Counted from the stretch's first letter, positions 51,952 to 60,887 are shown. The stretch: 64,000 nt of DNA from Streptomyces griseoflavus (GCF_014649995.1 NZ_BMUC01000010.1:152814-216813), one strand, 5' to 3'. Translations and numbers: made by a program. The notes: a model not told the origin generated them from the sequence alone.

Positions 51952-53315
51952 ACGCCGACGCGGACACGGATCTCACCGCCCGGCTGACCGGCCTGGTGGA
52001 CGCGCTCCGCGTCCACGGCCTGCGCGTGGGCACCGGTGAGACCGTGGACGCGGCCCGGGCGGTGGAGGTCCTGGGACTCGCCGACCGGGAGCTGCTGCGG
52101 GAGGGCCTGGCGGCGACCCTGCTGCACGGCACCGCCCAGCGCCCGGTGTTCGACGCGGTCTTCGACCTGTACTTCCCGCGCGTGGCCGGCGGGCCGGAGG
52201 GCGGGCGGCCGGCGGACCGCGACGGACTGCGCGAGCGGCTGGCGGCGGCCCTCGCCGCCGACGACACCGCGCTCATGGCCCGGTTGGCGGCCGAGGCGGT
52301 CGACGGCTTCGGCGGGTACGGGAGTTCACCGGGGTCGGACGGCTGGTCGTCGTACCAGACGCTGGACCGGCTGCGCCCGCAGACGCTGCTGGCCCGGGTG
52401 CGGGACGAGGCACGCGGGCGGGACGGGGCGGCGGGGTTCGGCGACCGGCTGCTGGAGGACGAGATCCGGCGGCGCATCGAGGAGTTCCGGCGGATGGTGG
52501 CCGCCGAGGCGCGGCGCCGGGTGGCACAGCGGCGGGGCCGGGACGAGGTCGCCCGGCGTGCGGTGGCCCCGACCGCCGACCGCGTCGACTTCCTGTTCGC
52601 CGGGAAGGACCGGCTGGCCGAGCTGCGCCGGACGGTGCGGCCACTGGCCCGGAAGCTGGCGACCCGGCTGGCGGCCCGCCGCCGCAGGGCCGCGCGCGGC
52701 AGCATCGACCTGCGCCGGACCGTGCGCGGCTCGCTGTCGACCGGCGGAGTGCCGATGCGGCCCGTGCTGCGACGGCGCCGGCCCGCCCGGCCCGAACTGG
52801 TGCTGCTGTGCGATGTGTCGGGCTCGGTGTCCGGGTTCTCCGACTTCACGATGCTGCTCGTGCAGGCGCTGCACGACCAGTTCTCCAAGGTGCGCGTGTT
52901 CGCCTTCGTCAACCGGGTCGACGAGGTGACCGGGCTGCTGGTGCACGGCGCCGCCGACCCGGAGGGCCTGGGCGCCCGTATCCGGGGCGAGGCCGCCCTC
53001 ACCGGCTGGCACGGCAGCAGCGACTACGGCGCGGCGCTGGGTGAGTTCACCGAACGGTACGCCGACGCCGTGGGCTCGCGCACCACGGTGTTCGTCCTCG
53101 GCGACGCCCGCACCAACATGGCCGACCCGAACCTGCCGGCCGTGCGCGCCCTGTCCCGGCGCGCACGCCGGATCCACTGGCTGAACCCCGAGCAGCGCTC
53201 CCGCTGGGGCACGGGCGACTCCGCGGCCCTCGCGTACGCGGAGCTGGTGGACATGCGCGAGTGCCGCAACGTACGCCAGCTCGACGCGCTGGTGGGACGG
53301 CTGCTGCCGGTGTGA
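51948..53315 (+). CDS. VWA-domain CoxE-like protein
   Basis: A 455-aa protein of the CoxE-like type. An N-terminal helical region (about 1-270, very Arg-rich, with TGETVDAARAVEVLG) precedes a von Willebrand A domain whose metal site begins D289-x-S291-G-S293 and is followed by LVQALHDQFSKVRVFAFVNRVDE. Partners of MoxR ATPases of this kind assist maturation of metal enzymes, as in the CO dehydrogenase cox cluster. No molybdenum hydroxylase gene is in the window, so the client is unknown. Confidence 0.85.
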   Translation: MNADADTDLTARLTGLVDALRVHGLRVGTGETVDAARAVEVLGLADRELLREGLAATLLHGTAQRPVFDAVFDLYFPRVAGGPEGGRPADRDGLRERLAAALAADDTALMARLAAEAVDGFGGYGSSPGSDGWSSYQTLDRLRPQTLLARVRDEARGRDGAAGFGDRLLEDEIRRRIEEFRRMVAAEARRRVAQRRGRDEVARRAVAPTADRVDFLFAGKDRLAELRRTVRPLARKLATRLAARRRRAARGSIDLRRTVRGSLSTGGVPMRPVLRRRRPARPELVLLCDVSGSVSGFSDFTMLLVQALHDQFSKVRVFAFVNRVDEVTGLLVHGAADPEGLGARIRGEAALTGWHGSSDYGAALGEFTERYADAVGSRTTVFVLGDARTNMADPNLPAVRALSRRARRIHWLNPEQRSRWGTGDSAALAYAELVDMRECRNVRQLDALVGRLLPV

Positions 53316-53470
53316 GCCGGCGGGGCCCGCGGCAGTCGCCTCGGCCCCGGCCGGTTCAGCCGCGGCAGACGGCGCGGGCCCCGGTCGGAGTGCTCGGCGG
53401 CCTGCCCGAGTCCCGCGCGGGCCGCGTCCGGGACGCGGGAGCGGACGCCGGCCCGCGTGGGGCGCGTGCG

Positions 53471-53845
53471 CTACCGCGTGACGCGTTCGTCGGTCTTCGC
53501 GTACTCCTGCGCCATGGCGCCGGCGAAGTCGTACACCACGACCGGCTCGTCCCCGACGACCCACGCGTCGTGTCCCGGCGAGCAGACGAAGACGTCGCCC
53601 GGCCCGACCTCGCCCTCGGCGCCGTCGTCCATCCGGATGCGCATGCGGCCCTGGACCACGTACCCGTTGTGGTGGATCCGGCAGCTCTCCGTCCCGGCGA
53701 TGGGACCGACGGACCGGGACCAGCGCCACCCCGGCTCGAAGGTGGCCATGGCGAAGTCCAGTCCCGACATGTGGACGGCTTCGAGATGCCCCCTCGGGAA
53801 ATCGCGTCGCTCGTCGGGCTTCTCCAGCATCTTGATCTCGAGCAT
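53471..53845 (-). CDS. cupin-domain protein
   Basis: A 124-aa single-cupin protein. The barrel motifs are visible: WRWSRSVGPIAGTESCRIHHNGYVVQG (cupin 1, with His-His) and GPGDVFVCSPGHDAWVVGDEPVVVYDF (cupin 2 with His). A bound metal is likely. The ATG at 53845 has AAGGGAG upstream. Upstream on the same strand lies the dehydratase gene, 93 bases away, but a shared role is not evident. Confidence 0.75.
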   Translation of the reverse strand: MLEIKMLEKPDERRDFPRGHLEAVHMSGLDFAMATFEPGWRWSRSVGPIAGTESCRIHHNGYVVQGRMRIRMDDGAEGEVGPGDVFVCSPGHDAWVVGDEPVVVYDFAGAMAQEYAKTDERVTR

Positions 53846-53937
53846 GCCCCTGCTCCCTTCCGCTTCCCCCACCACCTCATCGTCCGTCTGTCCACCGGGC
53901 GCCGCCATTCGGGTGAACGCCGTCCCGGGCGGGCAGA

Positions 53938-54915
53938 TCAGTCGCCCGTCCCGCACAGCCGGGCGAACCGTTCGGCGTCGATGTTGCCGCCGGAGAGGAT
54001 CACGCCGACCCGGGGCGGGAGCGGGCCCGCGCGGCCGGTGAGCAGCGCGGCGAGCGGGGTGGCGCCGCTGGGCTCCAGCACGATCTTCAGGCGCTCGAAG
54101 GCGAACCGCATCGCGTCCCTGATCTCGTCGTCGCGGACCAGCACGATCCCGTCGAGGAGGCGGCGGTTGACGGAGAAGGTCAGCTCGCCCGGGGTGTGCA
54201 GCGCCTGGCCGTCGGCGATGGTGCGCGGGACGGGGATGCTGACGCGCCGGCCCGCCTCCAGGGACCGCTTGGTGTCGTCGCCGGCCTCGGGTTCGACGCC
54301 GATCACCCGGGTGTCGGGGTGCAGGCCCTTGACGGCGGTGGCGCTGCCGGCGATCAGGCCACCGCCGCCGACCGGGGCGAGCAGGGCGTCGAGCCGCCCC
54401 GCCTCCTCGACGAGTTCGAGGGCCGCCGTGCCCTGCCCCGCCATCACGTGCGGGTGCTCGTAGGGCGGGACGAGGGCCAGCCCCCGCTCGGCGGCGAGGG
54501 TCTCGGCGACGGCGACCCGGTCGCCGGTGTACCGGTCGTAGGTGACGATCTCGGCGCCGTACCCCTCGGTGGCCGCCCGCTTCGACGGCGGGGCGTCCTC
54601 GGGCATGACGATGACGGCGGTGGTGCCGAGTTCCCGGGCGGCCAGGGCGACGGCCTGCGCGTGGTTGCCGGAGGAGTAGGCGGCGATCCCCCGGGACAGC
54701 TGGCCGGGGGCGAGCCGGGAGGCCGCGTTGTAGGCGCCGCGGAACTTGAACGCGCCGACGCGCTGGAAGTTCTCGCACTTGAGGTGCACCTCGGCACCGA
54801 CGAGCGCGTCCAGGGTGCGGGAGCGCAGGACGGGGGTGCGGTGGGCGACGCCGTCGAGGCGTGCGGCGGCGGAACGGACGTCGTCGAGGGTGATCGGCGG
54901 GCCGGCGGTCGTCAC
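53938..54915 (-). CDS. PLP-dependent threonine/serine dehydratase-family enzyme
   Basis: A 325-aa fold-type II PLP enzyme. The PLP lysine is K57 in QRVGAFKFRGAYN, the Ser/Asn loop is SSGNHAQAVA, and the phosphate-binding loop is VGGGGLIAG. It lacks the regulatory ACT domain, so it resembles catabolic threonine dehydratase or serine/hydroxyaspartate racemase-dehydratases. The GTG at 54915 overlaps the upstream regulator stop codon, suggesting that the regulator controls and is co-produced with it. A D-amino-acid or hydroxyaspartate substrate is possible. Confidence 0.88.
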   Translation of the reverse strand: MTTAGPPITLDDVRSAAARLDGVAHRTPVLRSRTLDALVGAEVHLKCENFQRVGAFKFRGAYNAASRLAPGQLSRGIAAYSSGNHAQAVALAARELGTTAVIVMPEDAPPSKRAATEGYGAEIVTYDRYTGDRVAVAETLAAERGLALVPPYEHPHVMAGQGTAALELVEEAGRLDALLAPVGGGGLIAGSATAVKGLHPDTRVIGVEPEAGDDTKRSLEAGRRVSIPVPRTIADGQALHTPGELTFSVNRRLLDGIVLVRDDEIRDAMRFAFERLKIVLEPSGATPLAALLTGRAGPLPPRVGVILSGGNIDAERFARLCGTGD

Positions 54916-55601
54916 GCGGGGCCTCCGGTGTCGGTCGGATAGGTGGTCGTCCTGGACTGGGAGAGGTAGCTGTACGCCGAGGCGCGGGAGATGCCGAGCC
55001 GGCCGGCGACCTGCTCGACCGCGCGCCGCACGGCGAAGACACCGCGCGCGTCCAGGTCCCGGAACAGCCGCAGGCGCTCCTCGCGGCCGAGCTGCGCCCA
55101 GCCGCCGTTCCGGCGGGGCCGGTGGGCGTCGACGATGGCCCCGACCACGGAGTCGATGTCGTCGCCGAAGGTGGTCGTCGGCGGTTCCTCCGGGGCGGCG
55201 CCGAGGCCGGCGAGCGAGCCGAGCAGCGCGTGGGCCTGCCCCACGGCGGTGACGTCGACGTTGACGCACAGCGCGCCGAACACCGCCCCCGTGGAGTCCC
55301 GCAGCACCATCGTGGAGGACTTCACGAGTGTGCCGTCGCCGGTTCTGGTCAGGTAGTTGAGCTCGTCGGCCGCCTCGTCACCGCGGGCGAGCACCCGCAG
55401 GCCGATCTCGCTCATCGCCCCGCCCACCGTCCGCCCGGTCACCGACCCGGCCACGGCGACCACCGATCCCTCCGGGCACCGGTAGTCGTGCAGCACCACC
55501 TCGCACAGCGGTCCGAACGTCGCCGCGATCCCGTCGGCGACGGGCACCGTCGCGGCGAGGATCGCGTCCCGCTCCGCCTCCCGAGCCTGCTCTCTGTCCA
55601 T
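54912..55601 (-). CDS. DauR/YheO-type PAS and HTH regulator
   Basis: A 229-aa YheO-like transcription factor. An N-terminal PAS-like sensor (GPLCEVVLHDYRCPEGSVVAVAGSVTGRTVGG, RDSTGAVFGALCVNVD) precedes a C-terminal helix-turn-helix (AVEQVAGRLGISRASAYSYLS). DauR of this family represses D-arginine genes in Pseudomonas. The ATG at 55601 has GGGAGG five bases upstream. Its four-base overlap with the dehydratase gene suggests a local amino-acid-catabolism switch. Confidence 0.85.
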   Translation of the reverse strand: MDREQAREAERDAILAATVPVADGIAATFGPLCEVVLHDYRCPEGSVVAVAGSVTGRTVGGAMSEIGLRVLARGDEAADELNYLTRTGDGTLVKSSTMVLRDSTGAVFGALCVNVDVTAVGQAHALLGSLAGLGAAPEEPPTTTFGDDIDSVVGAIVDAHRPRRNGGWAQLGREERLRLFRDLDARGVFAVRRAVEQVAGRLGISRASAYSYLSQSRTTTYPTDTGGPA

Positions 55602-55710
55602 GAGCGCCTCCCCTGGTCCACCGGACACGCTACCTGGACCGCATGTCCAGTGTCTGGATTTTCAGTCCACACAGGAGCGCGGCCCCGTGACCCAGTGACC
55701 TCGAAAAACA

Positions 55711-55737
55711 GTAGCCATGGCTACAGTAGCCATGTAC
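55711..55737. promoter_or_regulatory. palindromic operator upstream of the MarR pair
   Basis: GTAGCCATGGCTAC (55711-55724) is a perfect 14-bp palindrome, and its left half recurs as GTAGCCATGTAC at 55726-55737. They lie ten bases before the MarR start codon, where the promoter must be, so binding would block transcription. Confidence 0.7.
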
Positions 55738-55747
55738 GGTATCCGTC

Positions 55748-56242
55748 ATGAGTGCGGCGTACGAGGGCGCGACGCCCGGGTTCCTGGTGTGGCGGCTGTC
55801 GATGAAGTGGCGCGTGGCGGTCGACCGGGCGGTCTCGCCCCTGGGGCTGACGCACGCGCAGTACTCCGTCGTCGCGACCCTGTACGGGATGCGCCGCTCG
55901 GGGGAACGGCCCAGTCAGCGCCGGCTCGCCGACCGCACCGGACTCGAAGCGCTCTACGTGTCGAAGCTCGCCCGGTCCCTGGAGAGCGCCGGCCTGCTGG
56001 AGCGCACCCGCGATCCGCGCGACCCGCGCGCCGTGCAACTGGCGCTCACCCCGCGGGGAGTGGAGGTCACCGGTCAGGCGATCGAGCTGGTGCAAGGGCT
56101 GCTGCGGCAGTTGCTGGAGCCCTTCGGAGGTCTCGACGGCCCGCGCACCCGCGCGTTCATGGACGACCTGACGACCCTGCTCGACACACCGCTCACCCCT
56201 TCGGCGGACAGCACCGGCACCCACGAGACGGAGCAGTCATGA
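55748..56242 (+). CDS. MarR-family transcriptional regulator
   Basis: A 164-aa winged-helix MarR protein: dimer helix (FLVWRLSMKWRVAVDRAV), HTH (SQRRLADRTGLEALYVSKLARSLESAGLLE), wing (RDPRDPRAVQLALTPRG) and a C-terminal dimerisation helix. The ATG at 55748 has no clear ribosome binding site; the transcript may be nearly leaderless, since the palindromic operator is directly upstream. It overlaps the next gene as ATGA. Confidence 0.85.
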   Translation: MSAAYEGATPGFLVWRLSMKWRVAVDRAVSPLGLTHAQYSVVATLYGMRRSGERPSQRRLADRTGLEALYVSKLARSLESAGLLERTRDPRDPRAVQLALTPRGVEVTGQAIELVQGLLRQLLEPFGGLDGPRTRAFMDDLTTLLDTPLTPSADSTGTHETEQS

Positions 56243-56694
56243 CCACCACCACGGCCACTGTCGACGGCCGCGCCATCGGCCTGGCCCACTACGCGAGCCG
56301 CGCGGTCCTGGAGAGCGTGCTGGCACGACACGGCATCACCTTCCCGCAGTCCGTCGCCCTGCGTTTCGCCGTCGCGTCCGGCCCCCCGGTCGGCCGGGCG
56401 GAGCTGGTCGGGCACCTCACCGACTCGCTCAAGGTCACCGGGGCGGACGCCGACGCCGTGATCGGCGAGCTGGCCGGCGCGGGACTGCTGGAATCGCGGC
56501 AGCCGTCCTCGCTCCGCGTCACGGACGCCGGCCGGGAGACGCAGGAGAGGATCTCCGCCGAGACGCGGGCGGTCTCCGGAAGGATCTACGCCGGCATTCC
56601 GGCGGCGGACCTGGCCGTCGCCGGGCGCGTGCTCGCCCTGGTCAGGGAGCGGGCCGACGCGGAACTGGCCGCCGCGGCGACCGGCGCGGGGTAG
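56239..56694 (+). CDS. second MarR-like winged-helix protein
   Basis: A 151-aa protein with a MarR-like plan: VALRFAVASGPPVGRAELVGHLTDSLKV, a winged-helix stretch (VIGELAGAGLLESRQPSSLRVTDAGRE) and a C-terminal helix. It is translationally coupled to the MarR gene before it. It may heterodimerise with its neighbour or act on the same small molecule; family function beyond DNA binding is unknown. Confidence 0.7.
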   Translation: MTTTTATVDGRAIGLAHYASRAVLESVLARHGITFPQSVALRFAVASGPPVGRAELVGHLTDSLKVTGADADAVIGELAGAGLLESRQPSSLRVTDAGRETQERISAETRAVSGRIYAGIPAADLAVAGRVLALVRERADAELAAAATGAG

Positions 56695-56744
56695 CGGAAT
56701 ACCGCGGCCCCCACGTCCGTTGTCGGCGTCGAAGGAGGCCACGA

Positions 56745-57092
56745 GTGGACACCACGTACTACGACCACGGAACGCCGGCCGAGCGCTGGGAGCGCGCCGG
56801 GATGTTCTTCGACGCCAAGGACTACACCGCCGCCGCGCGCGTCCTGGACACCCTGGTCGAGGAGGTGCCGGAGCAGACGGGGCCGCGGCTGCTGCTGGCG
56901 CGCGCCTACTACCACTCGGCCCAACTGCGGCGCGCGGAAGCCGAGCTGAAGGTGATCGTGGAGCGCGACCCGGTGGAGCACTACGCCCGGCTGATGCTCG
57001 GGCGCACGCTCCAGCGGCAGGGACGCGACGACGAGGCCCGGCCGCACCTGCGCATCGCCGCCGCGCTGGGCGGCGAGTTCGGCGAGGAGTAG
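56745..57092 (+). CDS. tetratricopeptide-repeat protein
   Basis: A 115-aa protein of about three TPR helix pairs (RWERAGMFFDAKDYTAAARVL, PRLLLARAYYHSAQLRRAEAEL, ARLMLGRTLQRQGRDDEARPHL). TPRs mediate protein contacts; the partner is not apparent. The GTG at 56745 has GAAGGAGG upstream. A strong terminator follows. Confidence 0.82.
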   Translation: MDTTYYDHGTPAERWERAGMFFDAKDYTAAARVLDTLVEEVPEQTGPRLLLARAYYHSAQLRRAEAELKVIVERDPVEHYARLMLGRTLQRQGRDDEARPHLRIAAALGGEFGEE

Positions 57093-57101
57093 CCCGCCAC
57101 C

Positions 57102-57137
57102 GGGTGGCCCGGTCCCGTTTCGGGGACCGGGCCACCC
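57102..57137. terminator. strong bidirectional terminator
   Basis: GGGTGGCCCGGTCCC (57102-57116) and its exact complement (57123-57137) form a 15-bp stem with a six-base loop between the convergent TPR and PepSY genes. Confidence 0.85.
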
Positions 57138-57181
57138 GCACGAGGGGCCGGTGTCGTCGCACCGGCACCGTCGCGCGGCCG

Positions 57182-58591
57182 TCACCGCACCGCCGGGCCG
57201 CCCCCGTACGTGCGCCGGCCACGCCGGTGGGCGATCTCCCCGAGCACGATGTCGACGGCGAGGAACAGTGCCAGGGGAATGCCGAGCAGGGGGACGAAGT
57301 AGCCGAGGACGGCGATCAGCGCCAGCAGCGGGACGAGGACGTACGGCGGCACCTGCTGCCAGGCCCCCCGCGGTACGGGCCGTCCGAAGGCGGAGCCGCG
57401 GCCGCGCCGCCACCACATGCGGTAGCCCCACAGGATGAGCAGGATCAGGGCCGAGGCGAGCGCCATCAGCGCGATCTGGTTGGGCAGGCCGAACAGGCTG
57501 CCGGTGTGCAGGTCGATGCCCCAGCGGCTCAGCTTGGCGAGGACCGGGTGGTCGGCGAAGCGCAGGACGTCGGTGACCTGGCCGGTGCCGGGGTCGACGG
57601 CCACCGAGTCCTGCTTCACCGGCCAGCTGCGCTGGATCTGCTTCACGACGTACGCGGAGCTCGCGTCGGCGGGCGGCACGATCTCCACCGGGTCGCCCAG
57701 ACCCTCGGCGCGTGCGGCCGCGAGCACCTGGTCCAGGCCCACGCCGTGCGCCGCGTCGCCCGCGGGACCGGCGGCCGCTCCGTGGCCCGCGTGTTCACCG
57801 CCCGCCGCCGCCGACACCGAGGGGGTCTCCTGGCCGAGGGAGGTGCGCAGGTCGGCGATGTTCGCGCCGGCGTAGGTGGACCAGGTGAGTCCGGTCGCCG
57901 AGAGGAAGACGAAGCCGATCGCGGCCCAGGCACCCACGCTGCCGTGCAGACCCAGCGTGCGGCGCCGTCCGGTGGTGCCGCGCACCGTGCGCAGGGCACG
58001 GCGGCGGGAGAACCACAGCACCAGGCCGCCGCCCGCGATCACCCACAGCCAGCTGGCCGCGAACTCGCTGTAGAGACGGCCGGTCTCACCGAGGTGGAGA
58101 TCGCGGTGGAACTCGTCGATCCAGGTCCGCAGGGGCAACGCGCCCGTGGAGCCGTACTGTTCCAGCGCGCCGCGCACCTCCGCGGTGTAGGGGTCGACGA
58201 ACACGGCCAGGGTGTGGGCGGGGTCGACGCCCGGTATCCCGGACAGCATCACCCTGGTGGTGGCGTCCTTCCCGGGTGAGGGGCGCACGGCGGCGATCGT
58301 GCCGCCGGGGTGCGCCTCGCGTGCGGCGGCGACCTGTTCGGAGACGGGCAGCGCGCGCTCGCCGACGGGGACGGTCAGCTCGTGGTCGTAGACGATCTTC
58401 TCGGCCTGGAAGGAGGCGGCGTAGAGCAGGCCGGTGAGGGCGGCGACGAGGAGGAACGGCGCCACCACCACGCCCGCGTAGAAGTGCAGGCGCAGGACCA
58501 GGGGGCGCAGGGTGGCCCACGTGCTCTTCGCGGGCGCGGGGGCGGGCGGTCGGGGGGCCTCGTCCGTGGTGGCCGAGGGAGCGGTGGTCAT
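57182..58591 (-). CDS. PepSY-domain (PiuB-like) membrane protein
   Basis: A 469-aa membrane protein with four membrane helices (LRLHFYAGVVVAPFLLVAALTGLLYAA; SWLWVIAGGGLVLWF; GAWAAIGFVFLSATGLTW; NQIALMALASALILLILWGYRMWW) plus a terminal pair, and two PepSY regions between them. The layout is that of PiuB-like proteins often linked to iron or copper uptake; the His-rich loop HAGHGAAAGPAGDAAHG could bind metal. The ATG at 58591 is used. No iron box is seen upstream. Confidence 0.82.
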   Translation of the reverse strand: MTTAPSATTDEAPRPPAPAPAKSTWATLRPLVLRLHFYAGVVVAPFLLVAALTGLLYAASFQAEKIVYDHELTVPVGERALPVSEQVAAAREAHPGGTIAAVRPSPGKDATTRVMLSGIPGVDPAHTLAVFVDPYTAEVRGALEQYGSTGALPLRTWIDEFHRDLHLGETGRLYSEFAASWLWVIAGGGLVLWFSRRRALRTVRGTTGRRRTLGLHGSVGAWAAIGFVFLSATGLTWSTYAGANIADLRTSLGQETPSVSAAAGGEHAGHGAAAGPAGDAAHGVGLDQVLAAARAEGLGDPVEIVPPADASSAYVVKQIQRSWPVKQDSVAVDPGTGQVTDVLRFADHPVLAKLSRWGIDLHTGSLFGLPNQIALMALASALILLILWGYRMWWRRGRGSAFGRPVPRGAWQQVPPYVLVPLLALIAVLGYFVPLLGIPLALFLAVDIVLGEIAHRRGRRTYGGGPAVR

Positions 58592-58717
58592 CGGTGGGGT
58601 TCTCCCGGGGGCGTCTGAGCGGGCATGGCGGTGCAGTAGTCGAGCAGGCGGCACGTCGAGTTCCCGGGAAGGAGATGTGACCTGCGCCACAGACGGCGGG
58701 CGTGCGATGCTGACGGC

Positions 58718-59362
58718 ATGGAAATTCCGGACCGTCGCGCACCCTTGGCCGAGCGGGTCGAGCAACTGCTCGCCACGGAAGGGCCGTTGCCCATCGTCGC
58801 GGCCGGTGACCCGGTACTGCGGGGCGGGACCGAGCCGTACGACGGCCAGTTGGGGCCCACCCTGCTGGCCCGGTTCGTGGAGGCGCTGCGCGTCACCATG
58901 CACGCGGCGCCGGGTGTCGGGCTGGCGGCGCCGCAGGTGGGGGTGGCGCTGCGGATCGCGGTGATCGAGGATCCCGCGCCCGTTCCGGAGGAGGTGCGCC
59001 TGGTGCGCGGCAGGGATCCCCAGCCGTTCCGGGTGCTGGTCAATCCGGCGTACGAGCCGGCCGGCACCGGGCTGGCCGCGTTCTTCGAGGGGTGTCTGAG
59101 CGTCCCGGGGTACCAGGCGGTGGTGGCGCGGGCCGCACGGGTGCGGCTGACCGGGCAGGACGAGCACGGGCGGGCGCTGGACGAGGTGTTCGACGGCTGG
59201 CCCGCCCGGATCGTCCAGCACGAGACGGACCACCTCGACGGCACCCTGTACCTGGACCGGGCCGAACCGCGCTCACTCTCCACCCATCAGGCCGCGGCGG
59301 AGCACTGGGCGCAGCCCACGCCGGAGCGGGCGGCGCGGGTACTGGGCTTCGACCTGCCCTAG
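58718..59362 (+). CDS. def: peptide deformylase
   Basis: A 214-aa metallopeptidase that removes the N-formyl group of nascent proteins. Motif I is GVGLAAPQ (66-73), motif II EGC126LSVPG, and motif III QH168ETDH172LDG, giving Cys and two His metal ligands and Glu169. The N-terminus is longer than in E. coli, with PILVAAGDPVLRG-like LPIVAAGDPVLRG. The ATG at 58718 has no strong ribosome binding site. It is probably one of several deformylases in the genome. Confidence 0.93.
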   Translation: MEIPDRRAPLAERVEQLLATEGPLPIVAAGDPVLRGGTEPYDGQLGPTLLARFVEALRVTMHAAPGVGLAAPQVGVALRIAVIEDPAPVPEEVRLVRGRDPQPFRVLVNPAYEPAGTGLAAFFEGCLSVPGYQAVVARAARVRLTGQDEHGRALDEVFDGWPARIVQHETDHLDGTLYLDRAEPRSLSTHQAAAEHWAQPTPERAARVLGFDLP

Positions 59363-59414
59363 GCCCGCCCCCGGGGCCGGTTCCCGGTGGATCTCGGCGG
59401 CGTACGGCGCGCCG

Positions 59415-59440
59415 CCGGCCCACGCGCCTGCGCGGGCCGG
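59415..59440. terminator. candidate convergent terminator
   Basis: CCGGCCC (59415-59421) and GGGCCGG (59434-59440) pair and extend into flanking GCGC bases, forming a hairpin just beyond the minus-strand gene stop at 59442. Confidence 0.5.
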
Positions 59441-59441
59441 T

Positions 59442-60887
59442 TCACGCGTCCCGGTACGCCTCCAGCAGACGCAGCCACACCTCACTGATCGTCGGGAACG
59501 ACGGGACCGCGTGCCACAGGCGGTCGACCGGGACCCGGCCGGCCACCGCGACGGTCGCGGAGTGGATGAGTTCGCCCACACCCGGTCCGACGAGGGTGAG
59601 GCCGCGCAGGATCTCCTCCTCGAGGTCGACGACCATGCGGGCGCGCCCCTTGTAGCCGTCGACGTACAGGCTCGCGCCGGCGACGGTGGAGAGGTCGACG
59701 TCGACGGCGCGGACGCGGTGGCCCGCCCGTTCCGCCTCGGCCAGGGACAGGCCGACGGCGGCCGCCTCGGGGTCGGTGAAGACCACCTGGGGCACGGCGG
59801 CGTGGTCGGCGGTCGCGGCGTGCGCGCCCCACTCCTCCGCGTGCACGGGCTCTCCCGCCGCCCGGCGGGCGATGGCCGCGCCCGCGATCCTCGCCTGGTA
59901 CTTGCCCTGGTGGGTGAGGAGGGCACGGTGGTTGGCGTCGCCGACGGCGTACAGCCAGTCGTGGCCGGTCACGCGGAGCGTGTCGTCGACGGTGAGCCAG
60001 GAACCGGGCTCCAGACCGATCGTCTCCAGGCCGATGTCGTCGGTGCGCGGGGCGCGGCCGGTGGCGAAGAGGATCTCGTCGGCCTCGATCCGGTCACCGC
60101 CGTCGGTGACCACGTGGACGGTGCCGTTCTCCCGGGTCACCGACGTCACGGAGGTGCGGGTGCGGATCTCGGCGCCGGCCTCGGTGAGCGCTTCGGCGAC
60201 CAGCTCCCCGGCGAAGGGTTCCATGCGCTCCAGCAGACCCCCGCCCCGGACGAGGACGGTGACCCGCGAGCCGAGCGCCTGCCAGGCGCAGGCCATCTCG
60301 GTGGCGACGACACCGCCGCCGACCACGACGAGCCGGCCGGGCACCGACGGGGCGCTGGTGGCCTCCCGGCTGGTCCAGGGCCTGACCTCGGCGAGTCCGG
60401 GCAGGTCGGGCAGCCTGGCGCGGCTGCCGGTGCAGACGGCGACGGCGTGCCGGGCGGTGAGGACGCGTTCCTCCCCGTCGGAGCCGGTGACGGTGACGGT
60501 CCGCGGGCCGGTGAGCCGTCCGTGGCCGCGGTACAGGTCGGCTCCGGTGCCGTCCAGCCACCGGACCTGGCCGTCGTCCTTCCAGTGGGAGGCGTACTCG
60601 TCCCGGTGGGCGAGTACGGCGGCGGTGTCGAGGGGGCCCTGGGCCGCCTGTTTCAGACCGGGGGTGCGGCGGGCGTCCGCCCGGGTGATGACCGGGCGGA
60701 GCAGCGCCTTGCTGGGCGAGCACGCCCAGTAGGAGCACTCGCCGCCGACCAGTTCGCCCTCCACGACCGCGGTGGTGAGCCCGGCGGCGCGGGTACGGTC
60801 CGCGACGTTCTCGCCCACGGGCCCGGCTCCGAGCACCACGACGTCGTAGGCGGCTGCTTCCTGTCGCGTCGGTTGCGTTTCCGTCAT
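59442..60887 (-). CDS. pyridine nucleotide-disulfide oxidoreductase (mercuric/lipoamide-reductase-like)
   Basis: A 481-aa class I flavoprotein reductase. FAD-binding VVVLGAGPVGENVA, the redox disulfide C51-S-Y-W-A-C56 (C-x4-C), NAD(P)-binding VVVGGGVVATEMA and the C-terminal dimer domain are intact. It differs from mycothione and lipoamide reductases at several points, and the terminal HxxE pair is not obvious, so it may be an uncharacterised NAD(P)/FAD reductase. It is divergent from thioredoxin, suggesting a local thiol-redox role. Confidence 0.82.
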   Translation of the reverse strand: MTETQPTRQEAAAYDVVVLGAGPVGENVADRTRAAGLTTAVVEGELVGGECSYWACSPSKALLRPVITRADARRTPGLKQAAQGPLDTAAVLAHRDEYASHWKDDGQVRWLDGTGADLYRGHGRLTGPRTVTVTGSDGEERVLTARHAVAVCTGSRARLPDLPGLAEVRPWTSREATSAPSVPGRLVVVGGGVVATEMACAWQALGSRVTVLVRGGGLLERMEPFAGELVAEALTEAGAEIRTRTSVTSVTRENGTVHVVTDGGDRIEADEILFATGRAPRTDDIGLETIGLEPGSWLTVDDTLRVTGHDWLYAVGDANHRALLTHQGKYQARIAGAAIARRAAGEPVHAEEWGAHAATADHAAVPQVVFTDPEAAAVGLSLAEAERAGHRVRAVDVDLSTVAGASLYVDGYKGRARMVVDLEEEILRGLTLVGPGVGELIHSATVAVAGRVPVDRLWHAVPSFPTISEVWLRLLEAYRDA

